A stretch of 64,000 nt of DNA from Vitellaria paradoxa (taxonomy: Eukaryota > Streptophyta > Magnoliopsida > Ericales > Sapotaceae): positions 36,868,862-36,932,861 of the forward strand of contig CM034233.1 of assembly GCA_019916065.1 (NCBI GenBank), read 5' to 3'. The stretch's first letter is position 1. Every line of letters begins with the position of its first letter. A program made the translations under genes and the position numbers. A model generated the notes under the pieces. The model ran no database searches and was not told where the DNA came from. It saw only the letters and a list, made by a program, of their open reading frames with translations. Below, one piece after another: positions 34,601 to 46,900 of the stretch.

Positions 34601-36270
34601 GAAAAAGGTTTAAAGGACTCAGTTGTAATAAACTCATCATATTGGTTAGACTTTGAGATAATTAATTTGGGCACATACTAGAGGTGGAATAGTGATTGAC
34701 TCGAGTACGATAATACTGGGAATTTTCCTTGAGTATCAGTAGAGTTAAGAAATTTATCCTGGACCTACATGTATGAAGAAGATTGTGGCAAATGTAAGGG
34801 AAATTAGAACTGAGAATAGAAAGGGTTTTGGTTGAATTGAACTTGAGAGCTTAACATATGATGTCTTATGACTCTATATGGTATGTCTGAATGCAGTTAA
34901 GAGAATTATTGAGGTTTCAAAGGAATGATTTAAGGGTTGAGCACTCTTAATAGAAGATGAGTTGAAAAGAGAGTTCCAGGACAACATTTTATGAGCTTCT
35001 GCCACAGATTGATTAATACCTTGGTATATTTTTTTTTCTTGTGGAGATAATGAGGTGAGGTGTTTAGATTTCATTTAGACAAATTGTAAAATGTGAATGT
35101 TCTTCAGTTATTGATGTGTTGCCCATTCGTTGAAGTCTTGATTATTGGATGAGTATCTATTGAAGTTGAAACGAAGTTGATATGGTATGTAAACGTATGT
35201 GTATTTGTGAATGAACTGTCGGGAATGGCATTAAATAGTGAGTTAAGGAGTTTCTACATTGGATTGCCTATGGTTTAAATTGAAATTTACAATAGTAATG
35301 ATGTAATATATGGTCAGTTAAAATGTTGGCTTCCCAATTGGTTTATAAGGTGTGTGTATTTACGTAGGAGTATTGAGCTAAGGGAAAGTAATGGCTTTGG
35401 ATAGATGTAATTAATTGAGCTTAGTCTGATGAGGTTAGAAATTAATAGGCAAGTTTCGTTTACAATTGGAGATAGGGAAAAGGATGAACGTGTGGACTGA
35501 AAAAGGGTTCTAAAATGGAATAACCAGCCTACTTAGCTTTATTTGATGATTTCTCTGCTCATGATTAATTATGTTGTGGATTTTAGTTTTATTCAAAGAG
35601 AAGTAGTTCCATTGGATTAAAAGTTTGGTAGACCAACAGAGTAATGTGAGTCTATAAATTAAGGGAGAATTTGAAATGGAAAACAATAATTGGAAAGAAG
35701 AGATGTTTGAATAGAGAAGAAGGATTACGAAGATGTTAATTACAAAGAAGATGTTTATGGCAATTTTCAAGTTAACTTCAACCCCAAGTTCAGTATAGTC
35801 ATGATGTGACCTATTTGGTTTGTGATATAGTTTGATTAGACGGACCCCAGTTTCGGTTGCAGAGGGATTAAGTGTTATGGTCATATGTTTCAATGTTGGA
35901 CCCATGGGGAGAAACTTGGAAGAAAGGTGATTGGATAGAGTATTATGGGAAACCATATAGTAAGGGATGAAGGATAAGGATTTGAAAATTTGATTGCTAT
36001 TACTTGAGGAGCCATTAGAATAATTACTGAGTTTAAAGATGCACAGTGAAGGTACAGTTATTAGTGTTTTTGAACTGTTATGATTAATTTGTAAAGTGAT
36101 CTGAATATTGATTAATGAATAGAATTTTAAGTTCACATGTGTAAGAAATTTCAGGAGGATAAGGGACTTGCTTAAAGATATGAGTACAAGTTATGGAAGA
36201 AACATCTATGACTATTTACCTAGGAATTTGGATATGACTGTGGTATGAAATTTTGAGGACGAAATTTTTT
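31692..36270 (+). other. gypsy B non-coding interior
   Basis: Begins with the same words as gypsy A after the primer site (AATACCTAAGGGACAGTGGGAGTC here, split by small changes there) and keeps homology in patches to the end (GAGGACGAAATTTTT at 36254-36268). No gag, protease, reverse transcriptase or integrase motif was found on the plus strand, and the region matching A's reverse transcriptase seems deleted. The 208-codon minus-strand ORF at 35510-36136 is rich in Asn, Ser, Ile and Leu, as expected from the reverse of AT-rich DNA, and is not taken as a gene. Confidence 0.7.
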
Positions 36271-36282
36271 AAGGGGGGAGAA
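36271..36282 (+). promoter_or_regulatory. polypurine tract, gypsy B
   Basis: AAGGGGGGAGAA immediately before the 3' LTR. Confidence 0.9.
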
Positions 36283-39200
36283 TGCAATATCCTGAATTTT
36301 CATGTTAATATAATTTGATGGTTTTAACATTTTTTGGGCATGCTAGTATGTTAATTAAGTTATATTAGTCATTAAAGATGACTTGGGGTGTGAATTTTGG
36401 AAGAAATTGGCAAAATAGCTCAAAAGTCAACATTTTGACTCGGGAGCAAGTTAAGGGACGCTTGAGGTTATGAGGGGCGCCTGAGGTTATGAGGGGCGCC
36501 CATGGCTCTAGGACGGGCGCCCATGGTCCATGAGGGGCGCCCCACTTGTACAGACAGTCAACAGTAGGGTGTCCTTTGCATTTTCCAGCTGAGCCTTACC
36601 CTATTAACACCTATACCTAGCTAGGGGTGATGGGAAACCTAAAGATTACTGTTGAGGGACTTAAAATATTGATATTATATATATATATTGTTAATTTGAT
36701 GTAAGAGAGAGAGATAGAGAAGTAACTTGGAGGAGTGGAAATCGGTGGAGAAGCAAAGGAAGAGCAAAGGAGAACAAAGAAGGAACCGGGTAGAGATTTC
36801 AAGGTAGGTCCTTCTACCCTTCATGAAACCCAAATTCCTTTTGCACGATTGTGATTAGAACCTTAAGAAACCTCCCTATGTAATTTGTTTGTAGTTTTGA
36901 TGAAAGAGGGAGGAGATTGACCTCATCAAAGTTTGAGGGTTTAGAAGCTCAAGACACCTTCTTGTTGATCGATCTTCTTACTACTTGAGGTAGGGATTTC
37001 TAGTCTCATTTTAGCATATATGAGATGTATTTGATCTAGTAAATATTTCTATGAAATTTATTTAAGATTTGAAGACCGTGGAGGTGGAATTTGTGTGGAT
37101 GAATGGATGTGTATATATATATGTATAGGTTGAATCAAGATTTTTGTATGGAAGAAATGGATGGATTAAAATTGGTTTTGATGGACTTTTTAGAGTCTTC
37201 TAGGTCCTAGACAACCCAAGAAAATGAGATATTAGGTTAGAGATCGGATTCGGTAAAGTTTGGAAGCTAAAAACATGACTTAAAGCTTGAACCGGAACAG
37301 AGTAACATTCTGGATAACAGAGGGGCGCTCGTGAACTTATGTGGGGCACCCATGACCCTTAAGGGGCGCTCGTGAATTTATGTGGGGCGCCCATGACCCT
37401 TAAAGGGTGCCCGTGAACTTATGTGGGGCACCCACCGAGACTAGGTCACTTTTTCTGTCTTCGCTTAGTTTGACCTCCTACCTTAGACTTATGAAATTGT
37501 TGGTAATTTGTTTTTATATGAAACTTTTAATTGATTAATTACATGGATTTTAAGAGGGAAATGAGCTTTTAAAATTGATTAAGGAGTGTTTAACTTAAGC
37601 TTATGGGATTTAACTTGAAAGGGCAAGTGAAAGTCACCTTGAATTGCATGACTTGAAAGATTACTTGAGGTGTGAGTCTTAATCGAATAGGATTGTGAAT
37701 ATGTCTTGATGTAAACTAAATGTTGAGGTATATGAACTTGTGATTGATTAAGTGAAAGGGTAACTTGACAAAGAGACATATGTTTTATAATTTTGGTAAA
37801 TGTGGAATGCTTAATATGGTTTGATCAATGTGATATGTAATGAGCTATGGAATGAACCGTAACCTTGACATGGGTGTTGGATAGTATATGTTGATAAATG
37901 TTAAATGTTTAATAAGGTTGGTAAATGTTGATATGTGGTAAATCTTGGGATGAACCGAATAGTGAATAGATGATTGTAAGAAATTGAAATGTGAACTTTT
38001 GTTAATAAGTAATGGAAATTAAATGAGGCTTGGGTTAAATGAAATGTAGAGATGAAATGTGTTAATTTTTATGTGTGTTGGAAAGTTTATGGTGATGAAT
38101 GTGAATTGTGATGGAATAGTATTGAATGTGATGAATGATTGTTTGTGTGCCAGGGGCTGTGGTAGGGTGCGAAAATAGGAAGGGTCGTGAGATTACTCTC
38201 GGGTTGAAAGACCCGGAACCTGCGCAGGGTTTGGTGTCAATGCCAGTGAGTTAGTAGCCCACAACATTATGTGTGTTTTTGGCTCCTTGTGGCCTTGGAC
38301 GGCGATCCTAAACGACGACGTCGGTTTATCATTTCCGTTGGGTATTGGCCCATAAAAGACGATAATGTGTATGCACCCAACCCCCGAGGATTGTGTGGTT
38401 ATGGCTATGTGATTGATTAATGAAATGATGGTATTGTGGATGTGATTTCATGATTGAAATATGAACAAATGTAATGAGGATGGGGATATGTGATTGAGTG
38501 TTGAATATGCGATAATGTGATATAGAATATGATTGGGTACAAAGTTGGGAAATTTAATAATGGAGAATAATTGGACTTGAATGCTACACTATGATGTTAT
38601 TGAATAAAGATAAATATTGTAAATATGGTTATGTTTAAACATCAAAGAGATAATTGAAATATGATATGAACACATGTATGGAATTTCAAAGATTAAATGT
38701 AAATTGGAAACTTAATCTTTCTTAAGATTTTTTGGGGTAAATATATATATATATATTATATGTCGGTTATGTAGTTACGTTGATAAATTGTTGTGGCACT
38801 AGAACATATTGAGATAACTAGATGCACCATGAATAGTATGCACGTTTGGAATACATATCATATATGTTTGTTTGAGACGTCGTGGGCATAAGTGGATCCG
38901 TGCTCACATCCCTACAGAATTTGATGCAAGTACAGGCCATGATAATCAGGTGGGTTAATGGGGTTGGACTTGAATGGTGTGCATGAACCCTACCAAGCTT
39001 AGCAAAGCTCTTGGTTATTTAGTTTAAATTTCTTTTGGAATGGTAATATTGTACATTGAGGACTTGTTCGATTTGGTTGTAAGGGCTCTAAGGCCTGAGT
39101 TATGTATTAATGAGAGGATTGTTGGAAGTTTGTCACTTGACTTTAGCCAAGGTTAAATTTATGTTATCTTATCTCTGTCTTGGGCTCACTAGTTTACGTT

Positions 39201-39289
39201 GCGTTGCTTTGATTATGGGTTGGTTATGTTAGTGCATGTTGTGTGTGTTTATCACTCACCCCTTGGATTACGAGATCTGGGGCATGACA
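36283..39289 (+). repeat. gypsy B 3' LTR
   Basis: 3007 bp, collinear with the 5' LTR but with extra copies in both GC-rich boxes (36451-36545 and 37319-37435). In the second box the unit of about 40 bp (GGGGCGCTCGTGAACTTATG and on) is present about three times against once in the 5' LTR. Confidence 0.9.
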
Positions 39290-39294
39290 GTGTT
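39290..39294. repeat. target site duplication of gypsy B, right
   Basis: GTGTT, one mismatch to ATGTT at 28706-28710. Confidence 0.7.
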
Positions 39295-39980
39295 GATTGC
39301 TCCTTTCAACCATCTACAATTCCCCTTATTAAACCATAAAAAAAAGAAAAGAAAAGAAAAGGAAAAGAAAAGAAAAGAAAAAGATGACAACTAACTAGGT
39401 AAGATAAAAAAAATACAAATAGAAATATAAACTGAAAGCTAATTATGAAAAAATACATGAGATTAAAATGTATATTGCAGTTTAATCCTTTTACTCAATG
39501 GGAACCACAGAGCTAGGATAAAGTTCTATTCAAATTCATTTCCTGTAAAAAAATATTTATCTTCTTAAGATTTTTGTGGAAGTCAAATGAAGTAGAGATG
39601 AGGTTAAATATCTTTTGGAAGATATATTTAGATTGTGTTGAATTTGAATACTTGAATCTGCTATTTTACTGCTTGTTTCAAAGATATTGAAAGACTTGAT
39701 TTTCCACACTGTTTATCTATCCACTTGACTGATTATTTGGCTTGAACGAGTCACACATTATTGATTCTGCTCATAACCAAAAATTTCTTTACTTGATTTT
39801 TTGTGACTTTGGGAATGAACCACATTATCATTTTTTGATCTTTAGACTCCTTAACTCTCCATGTTTCATTCTCAAGTCATTTTTGTTCATTAGTGCTTGA
39901 GTTAGCTATTTTGAGTTAGTCCTTTGTTTAATATATTTTCTTCTAATAATGATTTTTTATTTTGAAATAGGCAAATAAAT
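39295..39980. other. CACTA right arm before transposase fragment
   Basis: Intron-like AT-rich DNA with an AAAAG microsatellite (about 39343-39383). It ends in TTTGAAATAG, a plausible splice acceptor, 10 bases before the ATG of the transposase fragment. Confidence 0.5.
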
Positions 39981-40052
39981 ATGGATAGGAGTTGGATAAA
40001 TGAAAAACATAGGTTCGGCAATAAGTATATCAATGGAGTTAAAGATGTTTGA
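39981..40052 (+). pseudogene. start of TNP2-type CACTA transposase (transposase-associated domain)
   Basis: ATG at 39981 opens MDRSWINEKHRFGNKYINGV, followed by KDV and a TGA at 40050-40052. MDRSW-(x)n-R-(x)3-Y-(x)2-GV is the N-terminal signature of the transposase-associated domain (PF13963 type) of plant CACTA transposases. Nothing of the following CxxC zinc-binding part or of the catalytic domain is found before the right subterminal repeats. The element has thus kept only the first coding bases. Confidence 0.72.
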
Positions 40053-40319
40053 GGGGTTTCGCTCTTCCAATACTACTTCTACTCAATGTACCTCCACCTC
40101 TCTTGGTTTAGACATTTAATAGTTAATATTGAATTTCTTGGATTTTATTTTGTTTTTGTATGTAATTTTAATATTTCTGTTTTATTTCATGGATCTCATT
40201 GGTGGTTGTTGGATTTGGATGACTTTAATATGATAATTTTGTATATTTGATTTTAATGGTTTTTTTTTTTTTGGAAAATTAAATTTTTAGAAAATTTTAT
40301 TTTTTTTAAAAAATCAATA
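40053..40319. other. CACTA right arm, noncoding
   Basis: AT-rich with a T-run at 40259-40272; no further transposase sequence recognised. Confidence 0.5.
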
Positions 40320-40720
40320 CTTTTAGTGAGGAAATATATTCCTCGTTAAATGTGCTATAGGTGAGGAAATTATATTTACTCGCTAAAAGGTAAGCATAGG
40401 CGAGGAATTTGATTTCCTTGCTAAAAGGTAAGAATAGGCAAGGAATTTTATTTCTTCGCTAAAAGGTAAGAATAGACGAGGACATTTATTTCCTCGCCAA
40501 AAGTTAAGAATAGGCAATGGAAATTATTTCCTTGCTAAAAGTAACTATAGGCGAGGAAAACAAATATTCCTTGCTAAAAATTATAGGCAACTGAGGATAG
40601 CAAGGAAATCTGCGAGGATATTTTTCCTCGCCTATAGTTTTTAGCGAGGAAAATATGAGTTTTAGCGAGGAAAATATGAGTTTTAGCGAGGAAGTGTTTC
40701 TTCCCCTATACCCAAATTTT
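40320..40720. repeat. CACTA right subterminal repeat array
   Basis: About a dozen copies of AGGCGAGGAA / TTTCCTCGCTAAAAG, mirroring the left array. Near the end the phrase AAATATGAGTTTTAGCGAGG is tandemly repeated (about 40652-40692). Confidence 0.85.
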
Positions 40721-40728
40721 CTGTAGTG

Positions 40729-40731
40729 AGT
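40729..40731. repeat. target site duplication of CACTA, right
   Basis: AGT, as at 25238-25240. Confidence 0.8.
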
Positions 40732-41819
40732 TAATTTTTGGCGTTTTATGTTTCAGCTATATATACATATCTTGGACGGCCGTTTTAGAGAGTCTTTCAC
40801 ATACGTTTTTCTAGTTTCTTCAGAACTTTAGAATGTAGTTTAGGGTAGTTTTAGGATTGATTTCTTTGGTTTTGTTCGTGGATTTCATTTTTGACATTGC
40901 TTCGAAGTATGGTACATAAGTTTTATTTAATGAGTCTCGTTTTCACTTTTTATTTACTGCTTTATTACTTTATCTATGTTAGGCTAGGTTTTAATCTTGA
41001 TCTAACCCATCAATGATGGTTGAAACCTTATTTGATGATTGGATGTGATTGAATCCTCATATACAATGTAAAACTTGTATGTTAGGGTTCTTGTTTGTCT
41101 AGATCTATTTTCTAATGTTTCAAAACTTTTGAAAACATATGTAGTTGATCATATTTCCTTGAAATCACTGATAACTACATATGATTAGAGTTTTCTTAAT
41201 ACTTTGAAAATATAGAAAAAGAATCACGATTTATTTTCTGGTTTTCTTTTTCTTTTGGTTTTCAAAACATTCGAAAACTTGTAACCTTATTCATATTTCC
41301 TTGAAATCCCTGATGACATTACTTGATTATAACTTTCTTCATATTTTGAAATCAAAGAAAAGAATTCTAGACCAAAGAATGTTTTAAAGATGAAATCTTT
41401 TTGGTTTTATTTATCCTTAAAAAAGTGATTTTAAAATCGTGCTTTGGAATTAATGTTTTCACGATGAAATTGTTCTGGTTTACTTTTCCTAAACGTGAGC
41501 TGTAAACCGAGATAATAGTCACATCTAATATAAGAATAAAGTGTTCACCCAGATTTGTAGGTTAGATCATGTCTTTTTCATTTTGAATATTTGTAATTTT
41601 ATTTTATTTGTTAATTAGTTAAAAACCAATCAATCCAAACCCAAAACTTATTTTCTTTTCTTGTACTTAAAACTAAATAGTAGGTAAAAGAATTTAGAAA
41701 ATCCTAGTGTTCAATCTCATAGTTCCCTGTGGATTCGATCTCGGACTCACCGAGTTAAAACTTCACTGCACACCCTTGCACTTGGGGGTTAATTTAGACG
41801 TACTATTTAGAAGCGGTCA

Positions 41820-41824
41820 CCTAA
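41820..41824. repeat. target site duplication of solo LTR C', right
   Basis: CCTAA, as at 24686-24690. Confidence 0.85.
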
Positions 41825-41952
41825 CTACATAGATTTTTACGAGAAAATGAGAAAAAAAAAAAAAAAAACAAGCACTCCAATAGTTTTCAAATTCACGAAA
41901 ATCTAACATAAATACACTATCTAAGGTTTAAATATTTACCTGGAATAACAAT
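41825..41952. other. MULE interior between C' and element C
   Basis: 128 bp of AT-rich MULE sequence with an A-run (41850-41868). Its right edge ACAAT does not match the bases after element C (AATGC). Confidence 0.55.
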
Positions 41953-43684
41953 TGATTACACTTGAAAAGTGTAATTACAAACTCCACGTTTTCATGGTTA
42001 TTAAGGTAATTGAGTACTTTATTTTGAAGAATTATCATTATTTTGCCACTTATAAGGTTTGTTTTCTTAATTGCAGGGAAAACGGTGAATTAAATGAAGA
42101 AGATAGTGACTTTGGAGATGAAGGGAGGATATCGAACCAACTTCGTTCAGGATGGCCCGGAGTACCCCAAGGACTTAGTGGCAAATGAGGAGCAAAAGTG
42201 CAAAAAACAAGGCTTCTGTGGTCCGGACCACCTGGCGCACGGTCCAGACCACAGTATGGTGGAATGTCACGCGGGCAATTTAAAGTTTTAGGGTTTTTTC
42301 TACAAGATATAAAAAGACTGCTTGAGTGCCGACTTGAGGAGGCTCCTTCTTCTTCTTTTCTCTATATTTTTTTCATTCTTCTAGAAAATTTTGAGAGTTT
42401 GTTTTGTTTACGTTGATGTTCTTACGTGGTTTCGGAGCTTTCATCGCATTCGTTTCAGTAGTTACTATTCAGAGTTTTATTTCGAAGTTTATTTCTGAGT
42501 ACGTCACAATTCTTCCTTGGATTAATGATATTATTTGAATATTTGAAATAGAGGTTTGATTGATTTCGTATGTTTAGTTTTGATTTAGTTGTTTAATAAT
42601 CTTGTTTCATTGTTTGATTTAGCGAATCCATTAAATATGTCTTCGATGAATATATTCGTTTCGTTTACAAACATGCTAGCGTAGAAACCCTAGTTCCTGA
42701 TTCAACGAATCAAGAAAGTGTAGTTTGCTCTGATCTATGGGATGTACGTAGACCTTTCGCATGGTTTGCGAAAGCTCATGCGTAGGGATCTACACTTCTT
42801 AAAACCTAATTCAGCTCTTTCAAAAACTTTCGAAAACGAAAACCTTTGACTATATTCTCTGTAATCACTGGTAAAGGTTTTCGATTAAAAATTTTCTTAA
42901 TAATTTTGAAGAACTGAAAATTCAGATTTTGAATCCTAATTTGAATTAGTTTATTTCAGAAACATTGGAAAATGAAAACCTTTGACTATATTCTCTGTAA
43001 TCACTGGTAAAGGTTTTCGATTAAAATTTTCTTAATAATTTTGGATAAACTAGAAGAATTGGATTTGAATCCGAATTCGAATAGGATTGTTTGAAAACCC
43101 TTCGAAAACAGAAGTTTTTGACTATATTCTCTGTAATCACTGGTAAAAGCTATTGATTAAAATTTTCTCAATAATTTTCGAACAAATCCTAATTTAGGTT
43201 TTAACGTAAGTATTACTACTCATCCCATAGTGAAGACATAAGCTACCCGGAATTGATAGTTGGATCAAGGACTTCTCAAATTTTTTTGCTTATTAATTGA
43301 ATTGCCTTCGTTTGATTTAATTTAAGTAATTACATTGCAGTTTTTATATTATATTATTTTAAAGCGCATTTAAATTAGGAAAAAAATTCCTTTTAGTTAA
43401 TATTTAATTCATTGAAATCAAAAATCAAAAAGTTAAATTGCTGAATTTTTGTTAATAGGTTGTTAAGTTGTTTTAATTTGAATTTTAAATTTGCAAAACC
43501 CTAGGAATTAGTTTTAATTAATCTTCAAACTTAGTTTACATTCAAATTTAGGATTCCCATTATAACCTAGAAACTAAATAACATAGGCTCCCCGTGAATT
43601 CGACCTTGGACTCACCGAGTTAAAACTACACCGCACACCCTTGCACTTGGGGGTTAATTTAGACGCACTTTCTAACAGCGGTCA
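41953..43684 (+). repeat. element C 5' LTR
   Basis: TGATTACACTTGAAAAGTG to AACAGCGGTCA, 1732 bp. It holds the perfect 14-bp palindrome GTGGTCCGGACCAC at 42218-42231, a TATA box at 42308-42316, three tandem repeats of about 125 bp around CTTTGACTATATTCTCTGT (42846, 42978, 43119), and the U5 signature near 43590-43650. The small ORFs predicted at its start are not genes. Confidence 0.93.
42308..42316 (+). promoter_or_regulatory. TATA box, element C 5' LTR
   Basis: TATAAAAAG, about 75 bp downstream of the GTGGTCCGGACCAC palindrome. The same box is at 54906-54914 in the 3' LTR. Confidence 0.6.
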
Positions 43685-43690
43685 AGTTTT

Positions 43691-43708
43691 TGGCGCCGTT
43701 GCCAGGGA
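43691..43708 (+). promoter_or_regulatory. primer binding site, element C
   Basis: TGGCGCCGTTGCCAGGGA, six bases after the LTR. It is the site complementary to plant tRNA-Asp used by Athila-like elements, with one change from the common GCCGGGGA. Confidence 0.92.
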
Positions 43709-43951
43709 GCCAAATTTTAGTTTTTAGGTTGTTTTCATTTTTAAGTTAATTTTCTTTTTCTAAAAAAAATAAAAAAAAACAAAAAACAAAAAAAATAGAA
43801 AAAAACAAAAAAAAAAACAAAATAAATAAAATAAAAAAATTAAAAAAAATTCTTTTCAAACCTTTTTGCTTCAAATTAGTATTTTGTGGTCCCGACCGTC
43901 TACCCTCTGGTTCGGACCACAGTACCCTTTTTCTGACTCTTTCCCTAGCTT
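43709..43951 (+). other. element C leader
   Basis: Untranslated leader with a long A-rich tract (43764-43850) and a GC-containing box (about 43886-43922) ending GGTTCGGACCACAGTACCC, related to the palindrome in the LTR. Confidence 0.7.
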
Positions 43952-46900
43952 ATGAACAATTGGATTCGAGGGGAAGACGGTAGATTACAGCGTCCTGATC
44001 CCTTAGCTGTTCCTTTAGAATTTGAACCTCATTTAGAAGGAAATCAAAGTCCTAGACTTCCTATTCCACCTTTAGAAATGGTTGAAGAACAAGCTGTTGC
44101 TGCTAAGCATTCCATGAGAGATATCTTACAACCAGATAGGCATACACCTGAGTCTTGCATAGTTTGGCCAGAAAACCAAAGACCTTTCAACTTTAAACAT
44201 GGCATGATACAATTGTTACCTACTTTCTATGGTATGGACTCCAAAAACCCATACGATCATTTAACTCGATTTAGGAACATTTGTGTCACTATTAAGGATT
44301 AGGGATGTCCCATAGAATTAGTGTTTCTTAAGCTTTTTCCATTCTCTTTGCACGATAAGGCTGCTAGATGGTTTGAATTCCTACCATCTAATTCCATTCG
44401 CACATAGGATGAAATGCAAACCAAATTTCTTAAGAAATTTTTTCCTCCCAATAGAACTGACGCTATACAGCATCAAATATTGAACTTTGCTCCACAACAT
44501 GGTGAAACTTTCTATCAAAGTTGGGAGAGGTTTAAAACTCTCGTACATTCTTGCCCTCACCATGGATTTGAAGTTTGGTGTCTTGCCAGCATCTTCTATA
44601 GCTCATTAACGTCAGACTTAAAACAATTTGTGGAAACAATGTGCAATGGGCAGTTTTATGATAAAACCCCTGAAGAAGCTTTTGAATATTTTGAATTCTT
44701 AGCTGAAAATGCACAAACCTGGGATATCACTAGAACCCAAAGTTCTCAAACAACTAGTGTTACCCCAGTTAGAGGTATGCATCAATTAAGTGAAGCTGAT
44801 GACCTTAAGGCAAAGTTAGCAACACTCTCTCGAGAAATAGAAACTTTAAAAACCAAAAAGGACCCACAACCTGTAAGAGAGCTAGTGGCAAATGTCTATT
44901 GTGCAATATGTGAAAACCAATCCCATGGAATAAACGATTGCCCTAACCTTCATATTTGTAGAGAAGTTACCCAGAGCCAACAAATTAGTGAACTCCCAAT
45001 ACATGCCATAAACCAATATCGCCAACCATATAGGGGACAAAATCTAGGAGGAAATCCCTATTCTGAGACTTACAATCCGGCAGTGAGGAATCACCCCAAT
45101 TTTAGTTGGAGAAATTAAGGAGCTCAAATTCCACAACCTTATCACGCACCTCATTCTCCAACTCCTCAAGCCCCAATGTCCAATCCAGGAATGTCTCAGA
45201 ATGTGGGACCATCCCATGCTCCTTACATTCCTCCAAACAAGAGATCTACAGAAGAAACACTTCAACAATTCATACATAGTCAAAATACACGTTGGATTCA
45301 AAATGATAGAAATATAGATGAAATCAAGGGCCAATTGAGAAATATGGATGAAATCAAGGGCTAATTGAGAAATATGGATGAAATCAAGAGCCAATTGACT
45401 CTTTTGACACAAACTTTAGTCACACAACCAAAGGGTCAATTTCCGGCTCAACCTCGTCCCAATCCATTGGCCCAAGCTAAACAAGTTGAAGGATCTTCTA
45501 ACTTTCAAGGGAACATAGAGCAAGTCCAAAACATCACCACACTTAGGAGCGGAAAAATTGTAGATAAAACTATTCCTCCTAGGAAGGATGAAATGAGTGA
45601 AGAGTTGAAACCTAGGTGTGTGGTGGATGATAATAAGAAGGCGGGAAAAGAATCAATCATAGTTGAGGAGTCCACAACAGACGAACAAGAGAAAACAGAA
45701 AAGAAGGAAGAAAAGGAAGAAGGAAAGGAAGAAGAACCCATGATAATACCTAAGGAATATGTTCCCAAAGCACCTTTCCCTCAGAGATTTTTGAAAGCTA
45801 GGAAAGAAGCCCAAACAGCTGAATTGCTAGAGGTGTTCAAACAAGTGAAAATTAATATACCTTTCCTTGATGCAATTAAGCAATTCCCTTCTTATGCCAA
45901 ATTTCTCAAAGAATTATGCACTGTAAAAAGGGGCTCAAATGTCAAAGAAAAAGCATTTCTCACTGAGCAAGCAAGTGCCATAGTACAATGTCGGACTCCC
46001 CCTAAATATAAAGACCCAGGATGTCCTATAATATCTTGTTATATAGGGAAGTATTATATTAGTAGAGCACTGCTTGACTTAGGAGCGAGTGTGAATTTGC
46101 TCCCTTACTCAGTGTACGAGCAATTGGGTTTAGGTGAGCTGAAGCCTACCCGTGTGACTTTGCAACTTGCAGATAGATCAATTAAAGTCCCACAAGGTAT
46201 AATTGAAGATGTACTGGTACAAGTGGAAAATTTTTATTTTCCAGTGGATTTCATAATCCTAGATACTCAACCACTTACCAGTCTATCTGCACTGGATCAG
46301 ACACCAGTAATTCTAGGACGACCATTCTTAGCAACTTTGAATGCGTTGATTAATTGTAGGAATGGATCCATGAAAATGTCTTTTGGTAACATTGAATTTG
46401 AAACGAATATCGTTCATGTTACCAAACGACCAAAAGAGGTGCCTGATATACAAGAAGTGGATTTGATAGAATCCATAGTTCAGGAGTATGTAGATCGTGA
46501 ATTTGTTAAGGATTCTTTAGAGAAAGCTATTCGCCTTAGCGAGGAGAATTCACAACTAATGATATCAAACCAAGAGCTAGGTACTATAGTTTATTGTTTG
46601 GAAATATGCCCAATCATGTCTATAAGTAAGTGGAATCCGACTTTTGAGAGTTTGGGACCTCTTTTAAATAAAGCAGAGTCTTCAGAAGTACAAGCTCCTA
46701 GCCCTGACAGAAAATCGTTACCTCACAATTTGAAATATGTTTTTCTAGGTGGGGAGGAGACATATCCTGTAGTCATTTCTTCAGAATTGACTATTCATCA
46801 AGAGCAAATGCTAGTTCAACTTTTGAAAAATTATAAGAAAGCTCTAGGATGGTCAGTAGCTGATCTGACAGGTATAAGTCCTCTTCTTTGCACACATCGT

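Larger units (their letters stand above)
28711..39289 (+). mobile_element. gypsy B: full-length non-coding (LARD-like) relative of gypsy A
   Basis: A 10,579-bp element: LTRs 28711-31676 and 36283-39289, tRNA-Met primer site, 4.6-kb interior, polypurine tract. It starts TGTAATATC / TGCAATATC and ends ATA / ACA, with a near-perfect 5-bp duplication. The LTRs are very alike by eye (a 250-base stretch shows only a few differences), so insertion is recent. Yet the interior has no recognisable gag or pol and no ORF above 208 codons. It must have moved with proteins supplied in trans. The LTR blocks around 30480-30700 and the interior are homologous to those of gypsy A. Confidence 0.9.
25241..40728. 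mobile_element. CACTA (En/Spm-like) element, defective, carrying gypsy B
   Basis: Begins CACTACAAGAAAA and ends TTTTCTGTAGTG, the inverted CACTA termini, with AGT duplicated outside. Both arms carry dense arrays of the motif GCGAGGAAA / TTTCCTCGCTAATAG in both orientations, as expected for the subterminal transposase-binding repeats of CACTA elements. Its own sequence is about 4.9 kb once gypsy B (28711-39289) is removed. Only the start of a TNP2-type transposase remains, so it depended on another copy. Confidence 0.9.
24691..41819 (+). repeat. solo LTR C' (Athila-like), split by a CACTA element
   Basis: Starts TGATTACACTTGAAAAGTG, identical to the start of the LTRs of element C, and ends AAGCGGTCA with the U5 signature CCCTGTGGATTCGATC and CTTGCACTTGG. 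The LTR itself is in two parts, 24691-25240 and 40732-41819 (about 1638 bp against 1732 for C), with the CACTA between. Perfect CCTAA duplications flank it and no primer site or internal domain follows. It is therefore a solo LTR left by recombination between the two LTRs of an older insertion. It carries a GC-rich block (25136-25235), a TATA box at 40758-40765 and two diverged copies of a repeat at about 41110-41350. Confidence 0.88.

Noticed and set aside
35510..36136. 208-codon minus-strand ORF in gypsy B
   Set aside because: No recognised motif, rich in Asn, Ser, Ile and Leu as expected from antisense AT-rich DNA, and located in the non-coding interior of a retrotransposon.
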